NCBI GenBank assembly: GCA_964553045.1 | Contig: CAZKJG010000001.1 | Location: forward strand, 150,231-214,230 | DNA: 64,000 bases | Reading direction: 5' to 3' | From: JAWLEP01 sp964553045 | Lineage (GTDB): Bacteria; Fermentibacterota; Fermentibacteria; Fermentibacterales; JCC-6 | In this document: one piece after another, positions 5,876 through 14,347 of the stretch | How the letters are laid out: every line of letters starts with the position of its first letter | Numbering within the stretch: position 1 is the first letter of the stretch | Made by a program: the position numbers and the translations under genes | Notes under the pieces: generated by a model | What the model saw: the letters and a program-made list of their open reading frames with translations, nothing else | What the model was told of the DNA's origin: nothing | The model's database searches: none

Positions 5876-7723
5876 ATGTCATACTCGGCCGTCCTGGCGG
5901 CCGCCCTGCTGATGGGCCCGGGTCCCGTGCGGGGGCCCGACTATGAGCCACAGAGTCGGCAGCGGCCGGCCCATCTCGAGCACATGGGCGAATTCGGAGA
6001 GGAAGGCCCACATGTGAGCGCTACCGGGACCGACGCCGGGCGAAGCCTGACCCGTACGGTGTTCGGCTTCCTTCCGTACTGGGCCGGCTCAGCCTACCTG
6101 GAGTACGACCTGATAAGCGTTCTGGCGGTATTCTGCGTGGAGATGGACCAGTACGGCACCATCTGGGCGTGGCACGGGTTTCCCGACGTATTCAGCTATG
6201 AGATCGGCCAGGCCCACGCGGCCGGAGCCCAGGCGGTGGTAACAGTCACCAACTTCGACCCGGACGAGATACACCTGATACTGACCACATACGCAGACCA
6301 GGCCATCGAGACCATGTGCGACCTGGTAACCGGCTACGACGTGGACGGCGTCTGCATCGACTTCGAGCAGGTTTACGGAAGCGACCGCGACAACCTCACC
6401 GCCTTCGTGGAAGCACTGCGAGCCGAGCTGGACGGCCAGGCTCCGGGGAGCCACCTGTCCATATGCACGCCGGCCGTGGACTGGTACGGAGCCTTCAACT
6501 ACTCCGCTCTGGCGGAGACCGTCGACGTCGTCTTCATGATGTGCTACCCGTTCCACGGGACCTGGTCGTCGGAGGCGGGTCCGTGCTGTCCCCTCGTGGG
6601 CTGGGGCGGGCCGGAGTCCTCCACGAACATGACCTGGTGTCTGGGCGACTACGTGATCTGGGCCCCGGAGTGTCACGACCGGCTGGTGGTGGGACTACCC
6701 TACTACGGCCACCAATGGGAGACCGAGGACCAGTACCCCCATTCACCGGTTACCGGAGGCTGCTCGACGCTTTACTACGCGACGCTGGCCGAACGGGCCG
6801 ATACGTATGGGGGACTGTGGGACGAGGAGTCGCTCACCCCCTACTACGCCTTCTACAGCGGGGGCTGGAACCAGGGCTGGTTCGACGGCCCGGAGTCGCT
6901 GGGTCTCAAGTACGACATGGTCAGGGCCGCCGACCTGCAGGGCGTGGGTATCTGGGCCCTGGGCTACGACTCCGACCGCCCCGAGCTCTGGGACCGACTT
7001 GAGGAATCCTTCGCCGGACCCGCTTGGCAGGACTCCATCACCGACAATCTGGAGAGCCGTTTCCGCCTGCGGGGCCCCACCCAGTACTGGCACCAGGCCA
7101 CCACATCAGGTCATATGCACAGCCTCTTCCATACCTATTCCATATCCTCGGGGCCGGACATCAACTGGGCGGAGTGGACGTTCGACCTTCCGGACAGCTC
7201 CGGCCAATACGCTCTCAGTGCCTACATTCCCGACTACGGCGGCGATGCCCTGGCCAGGTACCGCATACTGACCGCAGCCGGAGTGGACACCGTTTTGGTT
7301 GACCAGTCGGCCTGCGCCGGGAGCTGGGTCAGCCTGGGCGGACCCTATTCGGCCGACGGGGGCCTCAGCGTAATCCTGGGCGATTGCACCGGTACCGAAG
7401 GACAGAGGATCCTCTACGACGCCATCAGGTTCGAGGCCGTCTCCGGAATTGGCGGCGGAGCCCGCGTGGAGCCAGGGCCGAATCTGTCGGTGGAGACTCC
7501 CTGCGCCGACGGTGTGGTCTCCGTGAGGATTCCCCGGGCGGCGGGCCCCAGGAGGCTTCGGCTGCTGGATGCGGCCGGCAGGAGTATCATGGATAGATGC
7601 TGGCCCGCCGGGGCGGGCGAATGGAGGAACCTGTCACTGGACGGTGTTCCCGCAGGGGTCTACATGGTCAGGGTCGAATCCGGGGGAAGCGTGTGGTCGG
7701 CGAGGACGGTGCTGCTGCCCTAG
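5876..7723 (+). CDS. Secreted GH18-like glycosidase with golvesin-type and C-terminal sorting domains
   Basis: 615 aa. ATG at 5876 lies 5 nt after CCGGAGG and starts a signal peptide (MSYSAVLAAALLM). Residues about 60-390 form a GH18 TIM barrel: GFLPYW at strand 1, DGVCIDFE with the DxxxDxE catalytic signature, a MCYPFHGTW stretch, and GVGIWALGYD at the last strand. Residues about 400-530 resemble the golvesin/Xly carbohydrate-binding module (SGPDINWAEWTFDLP, GSWVSLGGPY, YDAIRFE). The last 70 residues (RRLRLLDAAGRS ... GVYMVRVESGG ... ARTVLLP) match a type IX-style sorting domain. Likely acts on chitin or peptidoglycan glycan outside the cell. Convergent with the gene at 7728. Confidence 0.85.
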   Translation: MSYSAVLAAALLMGPGPVRGPDYEPQSRQRPAHLEHMGEFGEEGPHVSATGTDAGRSLTRTVFGFLPYWAGSAYLEYDLISVLAVFCVEMDQYGTIWAWHGFPDVFSYEIGQAHAAGAQAVVTVTNFDPDEIHLILTTYADQAIETMCDLVTGYDVDGVCIDFEQVYGSDRDNLTAFVEALRAELDGQAPGSHLSICTPAVDWYGAFNYSALAETVDVVFMMCYPFHGTWSSEAGPCCPLVGWGGPESSTNMTWCLGDYVIWAPECHDRLVVGLPYYGHQWETEDQYPHSPVTGGCSTLYYATLAERADTYGGLWDEESLTPYYAFYSGGWNQGWFDGPESLGLKYDMVRAADLQGVGIWALGYDSDRPELWDRLEESFAGPAWQDSITDNLESRFRLRGPTQYWHQATTSGHMHSLFHTYSISSGPDINWAEWTFDLPDSSGQYALSAYIPDYGGDALARYRILTAAGVDTVLVDQSACAGSWVSLGGPYSADGGLSVILGDCTGTEGQRILYDAIRFEAVSGIGGGARVEPGPNLSVETPCADGVVSVRIPRAAGPRRLRLLDAAGRSIMDRCWPAGAGEWRNLSLDGVPAGVYMVRVESGGSVWSARTVLLP

Positions 7724-7727
7724 GCCC

Positions 7728-8666
7728 CTACTCCTCCAGCCTGAACCACTTGATGTCGAAAGCCCGGTAGCCCAGGGAGTCCACCTTGGGGTAGACAACC
7801 TGCAGCCGGTCCATGGCGGTGCTGAGGGTCGTGGTGTCGGGGAAGAGGGTGGCCACCTGTATCTCGCGGTCGCCTATGTCGTCGCTGTTTCTGTCTATCC
7901 CCCGCCGGACCTGGTATAGCACGCTGTCCAGCTTGGCCTCTGTGAAGCCGTCGGGCAGGGGCGCCGGCACGTCTATCTCCAGCTCCTCACATCTGCCCAC
8001 CAGCCACTCCTCCAGGAAGAGCAGCTTGAGGGCCACCGGGCCCACGCTGTCCTCGTCGACCTCGGGCTGCACCCACAGGGGCACCTCCCGGTACTCGGTC
8101 TGGGTTGTGTCCTCCCAGCAGACCAGCTTCTCAAGGGTGAGCGTGCCCCTCACCTCGGTCTTCTTGGTGGCAATGTAGTTCACCACGGGACGTATGGAGA
8201 TTCCAGGGGGGCCGGCGATACATATGGTCGCGCCCTCGGGCATCATGTTGAGGTTGAGATTGGTGTGGGGGATGGCCGCCGTTCCCTCTACGTTGAGTAC
8301 GTACACGAGATCGACCCCCAGGCGTATCGGCAGGGAGTCGAGCTCCTCCTCCTGCTGATCCATGACCGCAACATCCCCGGCGTTGCCGCCGATTACCCTG
8401 CCGGCCCGGTCGTGTGAGTTCACTATGAGAAGGGTACCCAACAGGCCCACGAAGAAGACGACGAAACCGAGCAGGCCGGCCGTGCTGCGCTTGTGAATCT
8501 GCAGGGGAACCCGCTCCTGGAACTTCACCGGCTTCTCTATGCGGGATTCCAGGGCCGTCCGCATCTCCCTAAGCGACTTGTTCATCTCGTCCAGCGAAAA
8601 TCCGCAGTTTTCGCAGGGACCGGTATCCCGGCGCTTGTTGTCGTGCCCGCAGATACGACAGATCAT
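7728..8666 (-). CDS. Zinc-ribbon single-pass membrane protein, function unknown
   Basis: 312 aa. The N-terminus is a zinc ribbon (CRIC ... CENC, cysteines at 3, 6, 19, 22), then a charged segment to residue 58, one hydrophobic helix (about 63-83) and a roughly 230-residue soluble part with no family I recognise. The soluble part would lie outside the membrane with the ribbon in the cytoplasm. Its ATG overlaps the stop of the SurA-like gene upstream (ATGA), so the two are coupled. A role in envelope stress sensing or protein quality control is only a guess from context. Confidence 0.75.
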   Translation of the reverse strand: MICRICGHDNKRRDTGPCENCGFSLDEMNKSLREMRTALESRIEKPVKFQERVPLQIHKRSTAGLLGFVVFFVGLLGTLLIVNSHDRAGRVIGGNAGDVAVMDQQEEELDSLPIRLGVDLVYVLNVEGTAAIPHTNLNLNMMPEGATICIAGPPGISIRPVVNYIATKKTEVRGTLTLEKLVCWEDTTQTEYREVPLWVQPEVDEDSVGPVALKLLFLEEWLVGRCEELEIDVPAPLPDGFTEAKLDSVLYQVRRGIDRNSDDIGDREIQVATLFPDTTTLSTAMDRLQVVYPKVDSLGYRAFDIKWFRLEE

Positions 8667-10324
8667 TCTCCACCCCCGACGGAATCGGCAGCTGTAGAAT
8701 CGAAGCCACAGTTGTTCAATATAAGGCTCCTGTTGATTCTGTAATCATACACCTGTCGAAGACTGTCTACAAGTGCGTTCACCGCCTCTTCCTCCCGGGC
8801 GGACCGAAGGCGCTGCCGCAGCGTCTCCCGAACCTCCTCGAAAGTGGCCTCCCGTGCCGGGTGTACCGCGCCGGCCCTGAACAGGGCCGCAGCCTCATCT
8901 CCCATGTCAAAGCGGATCACAGACCCCTCGGGCACTGCCAGGAGGGAGTCGGCCAGCGGCGACGGAAGCTCGCCGGCCCTCATCGGCCTGGTTACGAAGG
9001 TGCTCTCGGACTCTGCGTAGTTCGGGTGGGGATCGAACAGGCCGGACGTCTCGAATGGATCGGATCCGGCAGCCAGAACGCTGTCCAGAGCCTCCACCAG
9101 GTGCCCGCCCTCCGCCATCAGGAGCTCGAAGACCCGCTTCCTGGGCACGGTAATGGGCTCCTCCTGGTTCTCGTAGGCCCGAATGAGCTCCTCCTCTTCC
9201 ACCGCGATGCGGGAGACGATCACGCTGTCATGGTATACGTCAAGCAGATACTGCTCCCGGGCCACCCTTACACGGTCCCTCACCCGGGGCAGCGTATCCA
9301 GCCCCATCTCGGCGGCGGCGGTGGCCATTATGTCATACAGCCCCAGTATCCGGCAGTATCCGGCAATCCACTCCGGATCGTCCGCCCTGCGGGGCATGGG
9401 CTCGGGAAGGCTGCGGATGTTGTTGGCCAGCCAGAGGGCGGGCCTGCTGCCGCCCCTCCAGGTATAGGCCGGCATGCGAGCCTCTTCCCGGGAATAGGGC
9501 AGGTGGTCTCCCCGGCGGCCGGTTGCCTTCTCGGCGATCATCTCCACCACGGTGGTGTCTGTGGAGAGGTCGTACTCGGCGCGCAGGCTGTCCTCCAGAG
9601 CCTGCTTGACCAACTCGCGCTTTCCGGCGAGAAGCATGCCCTCTATCCAGTCGCGGTTCTCCTCGAACGTGCCCGGATCGGACTCCCAGAGGCTGTCCAG
9701 TCTGTACACCTTCCAGTACTCGCCGATCAACCGGGGGGATGTGATCGCGCCCTGCTGAAGATCTTCCAGAACCCCAGCGGTCTCATTCGGCAGCCGCATG
9801 AGGTCCACCGGTCCCATGGTCTCTATCCGCAGGTCGTTGCCGAGGTGGACCGACGGCTCATGGCCGGCGCGGAGCCTGGTTTCCCACTGCCGGGCCACCG
9901 AGCTGTCCCGGGCGCTTACCACCAGGTATTCCACCATGGTACCCAGGCCCCCGTAGAACTGCCGGACGCTGTCCGAAGAGACCTCCACCCGCTCCAGGAG
10001 GTGCTGGAGGAATCTCTGCTGCAAACTCTCCCGCATCTTCTCGTAGTTGTACCGCCGGGTCTCGTAGAGGGTGTCGAGGCCCCTCGCCGAAGCATCGTGC
10101 AGGATCAGCATCCGGTTCAGAACCGCGTTGCCGATCCGCATCGCCATGGCGGTGTCTCCCTTTGCGTCCGCCAGCCTGGGGCCCAGCTCGTCTATGTGGA
10201 TCGTATCACCCTCCACCTGCAAGACGGCGTTGTCGGGAAGCCCCGGGCCGGGGCCGCAGGACACAACGGCTGCCGCCGTGACGAGGAAGAGAAGCACCGA
10301 AAAGCGTTCGGAAGCGAGTCTCAC
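8663..10324 (-). CDS. SurA/parvulin-like peptidyl-prolyl isomerase lipoprotein
   Basis: 553 aa. GTG at 10324 is chosen because CTGGAGG lies 6 nt upstream and the product then begins with a lipoprotein signal (VLLFLVTAAAVVSC, lipobox Cys about 22). The mature part is mostly charged helices of SurA-N type (AVLQVEGDTIHIDEL, VLNRMLILHDASARG) with a parvulin-like region near residues 390-510 (PRKRVFELLMAEGGHL ... EATFEEVRETLRQRLRS). The isomerase active site is poorly conserved, so a holding chaperone for outer-membrane proteins is as likely as an active isomerase. Divergent from the carboxypeptidase gene across 144 bp. Confidence 0.78.
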   Translation of the reverse strand: MRLASERFSVLLFLVTAAAVVSCGPGPGLPDNAVLQVEGDTIHIDELGPRLADAKGDTAMAMRIGNAVLNRMLILHDASARGLDTLYETRRYNYEKMRESLQQRFLQHLLERVEVSSDSVRQFYGGLGTMVEYLVVSARDSSVARQWETRLRAGHEPSVHLGNDLRIETMGPVDLMRLPNETAGVLEDLQQGAITSPRLIGEYWKVYRLDSLWESDPGTFEENRDWIEGMLLAGKRELVKQALEDSLRAEYDLSTDTTVVEMIAEKATGRRGDHLPYSREEARMPAYTWRGGSRPALWLANNIRSLPEPMPRRADDPEWIAGYCRILGLYDIMATAAAEMGLDTLPRVRDRVRVAREQYLLDVYHDSVIVSRIAVEEEELIRAYENQEEPITVPRKRVFELLMAEGGHLVEALDSVLAAGSDPFETSGLFDPHPNYAESESTFVTRPMRAGELPSPLADSLLAVPEGSVIRFDMGDEAAALFRAGAVHPAREATFEEVRETLRQRLRSAREEEAVNALVDSLRQVYDYRINRSLILNNCGFDSTAADSVGGGE

Positions 10325-10393
10325 GCGATACCTCCAGGTCTGCTGCACGCGGGTTGCACCTGCCCACCCGTCCCCGGGCATCTGTCCGGGGTT

Positions 10394-10422
10394 TTGCCCA
10401 ACGGGAAGCCGGTGCATATATA
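10394..10422 (+). promoter_or_regulatory. Promoter of the D-Ala-D-Ala carboxypeptidase gene
   Basis: A -35-like TTGCCC (10394-10399), exactly 17 bp, and a strong -10-like TATATA (10417-10422) give a start near 10429 and a 5' leader of about 40 nt before the ribosome binding site GGGAGGTGATA and ATG at 10469. Confidence 0.6.
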
Positions 10423-10468
10423 CCCCTTCCGTACCCGTTTCGAAAACCCCGGGAGGTGATAACGGCCG

Positions 10469-11803
10469 ATGCTGATCCTGGTACTGCTGTCCATTCTGGG
10501 AAGCCCCGAGATTCCGGACGCCCCCGATCGGTGGCGCAGCGGCATTCTGGTGCGCGACCTCGACACCGGCGAGACCCTGCTTTCGGATCGGGCCGGCGAG
10601 TACTTCCGGCCAGCCTCCACGGTCAAGCTGCTGACCACGCTCCTGGCCATGGAGGAGCTGGGCCCCTCGTGGGTATGGCGGACGAGGATAGAGGCTGACC
10701 CGGAGGAGTCCGCCATCTGCCTGCGTGGAGCCGGGGCTCCGCTGCTCAGCGCAGAGGCCGTGGTGCGGGCAGCGCTGGAGACAGCCTCCTCGCTTCCGGA
10801 CGACGGCCGGACCTGGCGGCTGTGCGTCGACACCTCCGTCTTCGCCGGGGACAGCCATCTGCCGGGATGGGAGAGGGCCGACTGGGACAGAACCTACTGC
10901 CCCCCGATCGAGGCGCTCTGCATAGGTGACAACGTTCTGGAGATAATCGTCTCCAGCGTGGGGCGGGGAGTGCGCGTCAGCACGTACCCTCCCCTGCCGG
11001 GCCTGACCGTGGAGAACGCCCTGTCGACGGGGGCCAGAACGGAGGTGGAGGCAACCGCCGCGGACTGGGACCTGGAGGCGCCGGTGCTCAGGCTCAGCGG
11101 AACCGTCGCCGATGACACCAGCTTCGTGCTCTACAAGCCCTTTGCCGGGGCCCCTTTCGAGCTGGCATCCTGGCTGCGTCTGAACCTGCGGCAGGCCGGC
11201 CTGGAGGTGACCGGTCCCTATTCGGAGGCTTCCGCCGCGGAGGGCTCCCTGCAGACGGTTGCAGTCATGTACTCCCAGCCCCTGTTCTGCGTGCTTTCCA
11301 GCATGAACAAATGGAGCAGGAACATGGTGGCCGAGCAGGTCCTGAGAACGGTCAGCCTGGAACACGGAAACGGCCGGGGAACCACTGGAGGCGGATGCGA
11401 TCTTCTGGCCGAGCTGACCGGCAGGCTGGCGCCCGGATCCGCTTCGGTGATCCTGGCCGACGGCTCCGGACTCTCCCGGCTGAACAGGCTCACACCCGAG
11501 CACCTGGCCGCGGCGGTCGCCGCCGGCGCCGTCTCCGCCGCGTACGGCCCTGAGTTCCTGGCTACCCTGCCGGTGAACGGCCGGGACGGAACCCTCTGGA
11601 ACAGGCTGGACGGTCTGCCGGACGGCACCTTCCGGGGCAAGACCGGCACCCTGGGCGACACCTCGGCCATCGCCGGCGTCCTGAACACCCACAGCGGCAG
11701 GCGGCTGGTCGTGGTGATAATGCTGGAGTTCCCCAGGGGGCAGGTATACCGTGCACGTGGCTGGCAGGACAGGCTGATAGGCGAGCTCTACTCCTCGTTC
11801 TGA
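10469..11803 (+). CDS. dacB: D-alanyl-D-alanine carboxypeptidase/endopeptidase (PBP4 type, S13)
   Basis: 444 aa. All three penicillin-binding motifs are present: SxxK in RPASTVKLLTT (Ser about 50), SxN in LSSMNKWSRN, and KTG in FRGKTGTLGD. The large insert between SxxK and SxN is the mark of class C PBP4/DacB, which cleaves D-Ala-D-Ala ends and cross-bridges in peptidoglycan. The N-terminus (LILVLLSILGS) is a short signal sequence, so it acts in the periplasm. ATG at 10469 follows a good ribosome binding site. The last 16 nt overlap the end of the convergent glycosyltransferase gene. Confidence 0.92.
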   Translation: MLILVLLSILGSPEIPDAPDRWRSGILVRDLDTGETLLSDRAGEYFRPASTVKLLTTLLAMEELGPSWVWRTRIEADPEESAICLRGAGAPLLSAEAVVRAALETASSLPDDGRTWRLCVDTSVFAGDSHLPGWERADWDRTYCPPIEALCIGDNVLEIIVSSVGRGVRVSTYPPLPGLTVENALSTGARTEVEATAADWDLEAPVLRLSGTVADDTSFVLYKPFAGAPFELASWLRLNLRQAGLEVTGPYSEASAAEGSLQTVAVMYSQPLFCVLSSMNKWSRNMVAEQVLRTVSLEHGNGRGTTGGGCDLLAELTGRLAPGSASVILADGSGLSRLNRLTPEHLAAAVAAGAVSAAYGPEFLATLPVNGRDGTLWNRLDGLPDGTFRGKTGTLGDTSAIAGVLNTHSGRRLVVVIMLEFPRGQVYRARGWQDRLIGELYSSF

Positions 11804-12531
11804 TCCCGCTTCGGCCTTCGCCCCCGCAGCATCAGCCTCGGAGGGGTGAGCAGCGATTCGGCGAAAACCGACAGGTCGACCTTTGACGACCCGGATGATC
11901 GCTCCTCGAAGACTATCGGAACCTCCCCGATGGATACTCCGTCGCGCCATGCCGCGTAGAGGGTCTCCACCAGGAACGCGTAGCCGCTGGCCCTGATGCC
12001 GGCGGAGAGAAGCAGCGGGAGCACCGGCGGGCGGAATGCGCGGAAGCCGCTGGTGCAGTCGGTGAACGGCATGCCGGTAAGCACTCTGATGTATATGTTG
12101 GCCGCCCAGCTGAGGTTGAGTCGGAGTATGGACCAGTGCAGAACGCTCACTCCCCGCACGTAGCGGGACCCGACAGCCATCTGTCTGCCGTCCAGCATCC
12201 GGTCCATGGCCGGCAGATGCTCGGGGCGGTGGGACAGGTCGGCGTCCATCATGAACACACGGTCCCAGTCGCCCTCCTCGATCACCTGCCTGTAGGCGGC
12301 ACGGTAGGCTTCACCCAGGCCCTCCTTGCGGCCCCGGGCCAGCAGGCGAACGCGGGGCTCGGCTTCTGACATGGAGCGGACCAGGTCTGCGGTCCCGTCA
12401 GGAGAGCCGTCGTCGATGAAGAGAGCGTGGTAGTCGCCCTTCTGGCGACTGATCCTCTCCCAGAGCGGCTCCACGTTGCTCCGCTCGTTGTAGGTGGGAA
12501 CCAGTATCAGTCGGCGGGCGGAGCCCCTCAG
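11788..12531 (-). CDS. Glycosyltransferase family 2, polyprenol-phosphate mannose synthase-like
   Basis: About 247 aa. GT2 domain: LVPTYNERSNVE at the nucleotide site, FIDDGSPDGTADLV, and MDADLSHRPEHLP with the metal-binding DxD-like motif, then CTSGFRAF and a VPIVFEERSSGSSK end typical of DPM1-like enzymes. These move a sugar from GDP-mannose or a similar donor to a polyprenyl phosphate. No membrane helices, like single-domain DPM1. The start is unusual: no ATG, GTG or TTG lies in frame at a sensible place. CTG at 12531 overlaps the efp stop as CTGA and has AGAGGG 7 nt upstream, so it is my choice. The 3' end overlaps the carboxypeptidase gene. Confidence 0.8.
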   Translation of the reverse strand: MRGSARRLILVPTYNERSNVEPLWERISRQKGDYHALFIDDGSPDGTADLVRSMSEAEPRVRLLARGRKEGLGEAYRAAYRQVIEEGDWDRVFMMDADLSHRPEHLPAMDRMLDGRQMAVGSRYVRGVSVLHWSILRLNLSWAANIYIRVLTGMPFTDCTSGFRAFRPPVLPLLLSAGIRASGYAFLVETLYAAWRDGVSIGEVPIVFEERSSGSSKVDLSVFAESLLTPPRLMLRGRRPKRDQNEE

Positions 12532-13091
12532 CTGGACACCCTCTCTATGTAGCTGTCTGTGCGGGTGTCCACCCGGACCGTATCCCCCTCCTTGACGAAG
12601 AGGGGAACCTGGACCACCAGCCCGGTCTCCAGGGTCGCCGGCTTGGAGCCGCCGGCGGCGGTGTCGCCCTTCAGCCCGGGTTCGGTCTCGGTTACCGAGA
12701 GCTCCACGAAGGTGGGCGGCTCCACCATCACCGGGGTCTCGCCCCGGAACACCAGTATCAGCTCGCAATTGTCGGTCAGGTAGCTGGCGGTCTCGCCCAC
12801 CAGCTCTTCGCTGAGGGTTATCTGCCGGTAGGTCTCCGGGTCCATGACCGTGTACTCACCCGGGGTGGTGTAGAGGAGCTCGTAGGTTCGGCGCTCCAGC
12901 CTTACCTCCTGCACCTTCTCGCCGGCCCGCCATTTCCTCTCCAGCACCTTTCCGCTGAATACGCCCTTCAGCTTGGAGCGCACGAACGCCGCTCCCTTGC
13001 CGGGCTTCACGTGCAGGAAGTCCAGTATCTCGTAGAGGTCGCCGTCCACCTCTACGATCATGCCCTTTCTGAAATCGTTGCTGGTGGTCAA
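12528..13091 (-). CDS. efp: Translation elongation factor P
   Basis: 187 aa, the normal length. The three EF-P domains follow in order, with the modified loop KPGKGAAF carrying Lys32, MDPETYRQI in the middle and the C-terminal VPLFVKEGDTVRVDTRTDSYIER signature. It relieves ribosome stalling at polyproline. The tip residue is Lys, so modification would be of the EpmA (lysyl) or another Lys-specific type; no modifying enzyme is visible here. The start is TTG at 13091 with GGAGG 5 nt away. Gene order aroQ-efp is a common bacterial pairing. Confidence 0.96.
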   Translation of the reverse strand: MTTSNDFRKGMIVEVDGDLYEILDFLHVKPGKGAAFVRSKLKGVFSGKVLERKWRAGEKVQEVRLERRTYELLYTTPGEYTVMDPETYRQITLSEELVGETASYLTDNCELILVFRGETPVMVEPPTFVELSVTETEPGLKGDTAAGGSKPATLETGLVVQVPLFVKEGDTVRVDTRTDSYIERVSS

Positions 13092-13118
13092 GGTAACCTC
13101 CGGGGCTGGGGCGCGGGG

Positions 13119-13565
13119 TCAGGCCTCCGCGAGTTGTCCTGCCAGGTGTTCCAGCGCCAGACGGTAGCCGTCGGTGCCGGCGCCGCAGATTACGGCATCC
13201 GCAGCCTCTGCGGTAAGCAGTCTTCTTCTGTAGGGCTCGCGTGCGTGGACGTTGCTTATGTGCACCTCTACGATGGGGCCGGCGAAGGCCCTCATCGCGT
13301 CAAGGATCGCAATGGAGTAATGGGAGTAGGCGCCGGGGTTGATTATCAGGGCCCGATGGTCGTGGCGGGCCCTTCCGATTGCGGCCACCATGTCGCCCTC
13401 GCTGTCGGTCTGCAGGGGTTCCAGCCTGAGGCCCAGCTCATCGGCCCTTCCGCAGAGGTCCTCCTCCAGGCCGGCAAGGCCGGTTGTTCCGTAGTGCTCG
13501 GGTTCCCTCTCGCCCAGAGCGGCCAGGTTGGGGCCGTTGAGCAGCATGATTCGGGGCGGGCCCAT
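13119..13565 (-). CDS. aroQ: Type II 3-dehydroquinate dehydratase
   Basis: 148 aa. Third step of the shikimate pathway, dehydration of 3-dehydroquinate by a dodecameric enzyme. Visible marks: LNGPNLAALGEREPEHYG with the catalytic loop Arg and Tyr, EGDMV, INPGAYSHYSIAILDA with the substrate-binding His, and EVHISNVHAREPYR. The usual NLNLLG is NLAALG here. Its ATG overlaps the stop of the upstream TPR gene by one base (TGATG). Followed after 27 nt by efp. Confidence 0.94.
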   Translation of the reverse strand: MGPPRIMLLNGPNLAALGEREPEHYGTTGLAGLEEDLCGRADELGLRLEPLQTDSEGDMVAAIGRARHDHRALIINPGAYSHYSIAILDAMRAFAGPIVEVHISNVHAREPYRRRLLTAEAADAVICGAGTDGYRLALEHLAGQLAEA

Positions 13566-14347
13566 CAGCCTCCCTCTTCGAAGGGTTCCAGACCCAGGTC
13601 ATCACGTTCGTCTGAAGTGAAGAGATCCAGCAGGCTCCTGGGCTCGCGTTTCATGCCCGAGGTCCTGGCAACCCCGCTCTCGGACACGGGCCCGGAGGAG
13701 TGGTCACTCTCCGGGGAGCCGGTCTTCGTCCCGGAACCGGCCTGCCCGGACAGTATCTTCTCCATCCTGCTGGTCTCGGGGAACTCCTCGGGTGTCTCCT
13801 CGCGTGGTGGCTGGTCGGCTTCCTCCTCCTTGGCGGTGGGCTCCCCGGCCGGTTCTTCCTCCCCCGGCCCCGAGGCCTCGTCGGGGGCGGCCTCCTCCCG
13901 AGGCTCGGGCTCGGACGGCTGCTCCTTCCTGGCCAGCTTGGCCTTCTCGAGCAGCTGCTCGGCCTCGTCGTCGGTGGGATTCTCGAAGAGGTACTCCTCT
14001 ATGAACTCCACCGCCTCGTCCCAGCTCTCCTGCCGCGTGGCTATGTCTGCCAGGGAGCGAAGGGCCACCAGGTTCAGGGGATCCTTGGAGCGGACCTCCG
14101 TGAACGCCTTCCTGGCCTCTTCCAGGTTTCCCCCGTCCAGATGGCAGCGGCCCAGGACCACCTGAAGGGAGAGGTTGGCCGGCCATTCCTCCAGGGCCTG
14201 ATGCGCTATCTCCTGCGCCTCGTCGAGGCGTCCGGTCTGCCTGAGCCTGTCGGCCAGCCTGGCCCCGACCACGGCCGAGGGACTCGATATCCACTTCTGG
14301 TACAGCTCGTCTATCTCACCTTCGAAGCGCTCAACCATCTTCCCCAT
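13565..14347 (-). CDS. TPR protein with acidic, low-complexity C-terminal half
   Basis: 260 aa. Residues about 1-145 hold tetratricopeptide repeats (GRLDEAQEIAHQALEEWPANLSLQVVLGRCHLDGGNLEEARKAF split over three helices pairs). Residues about 145-230 are Glu/Pro-rich linker, ending in a short conserved-looking tail (RSLLDLFTSDERDDLGLEPF). No signal peptide, so a cytoplasmic scaffold is likely. The start overlaps the DUF4837 gene by 17 nt; a second ATG three codons in (14338) is equally possible. Sits between an envelope lipoprotein gene and aroQ in the same operon. Confidence 0.78.
   Translation of the reverse strand: MGKMVERFEGEIDELYQKWISSPSAVVGARLADRLRQTGRLDEAQEIAHQALEEWPANLSLQVVLGRCHLDGGNLEEARKAFTEVRSKDPLNLVALRSLADIATRQESWDEAVEFIEEYLFENPTDDEAEQLLEKAKLARKEQPSEPEPREEAAPDEASGPGEEEPAGEPTAKEEEADQPPREETPEEFPETSRMEKILSGQAGSGTKTGSPESDHSSGPVSESGVARTSGMKREPRSLLDLFTSDERDDLGLEPFEEGG

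Noticed and set aside
10325..11950. N-terminal extension of the SurA-like frame to 11950
   Set aside because: The extra residues are the antisense of the carboxypeptidase gene; GTG at 10324 has a proper ribosome binding site and lipoprotein signal.
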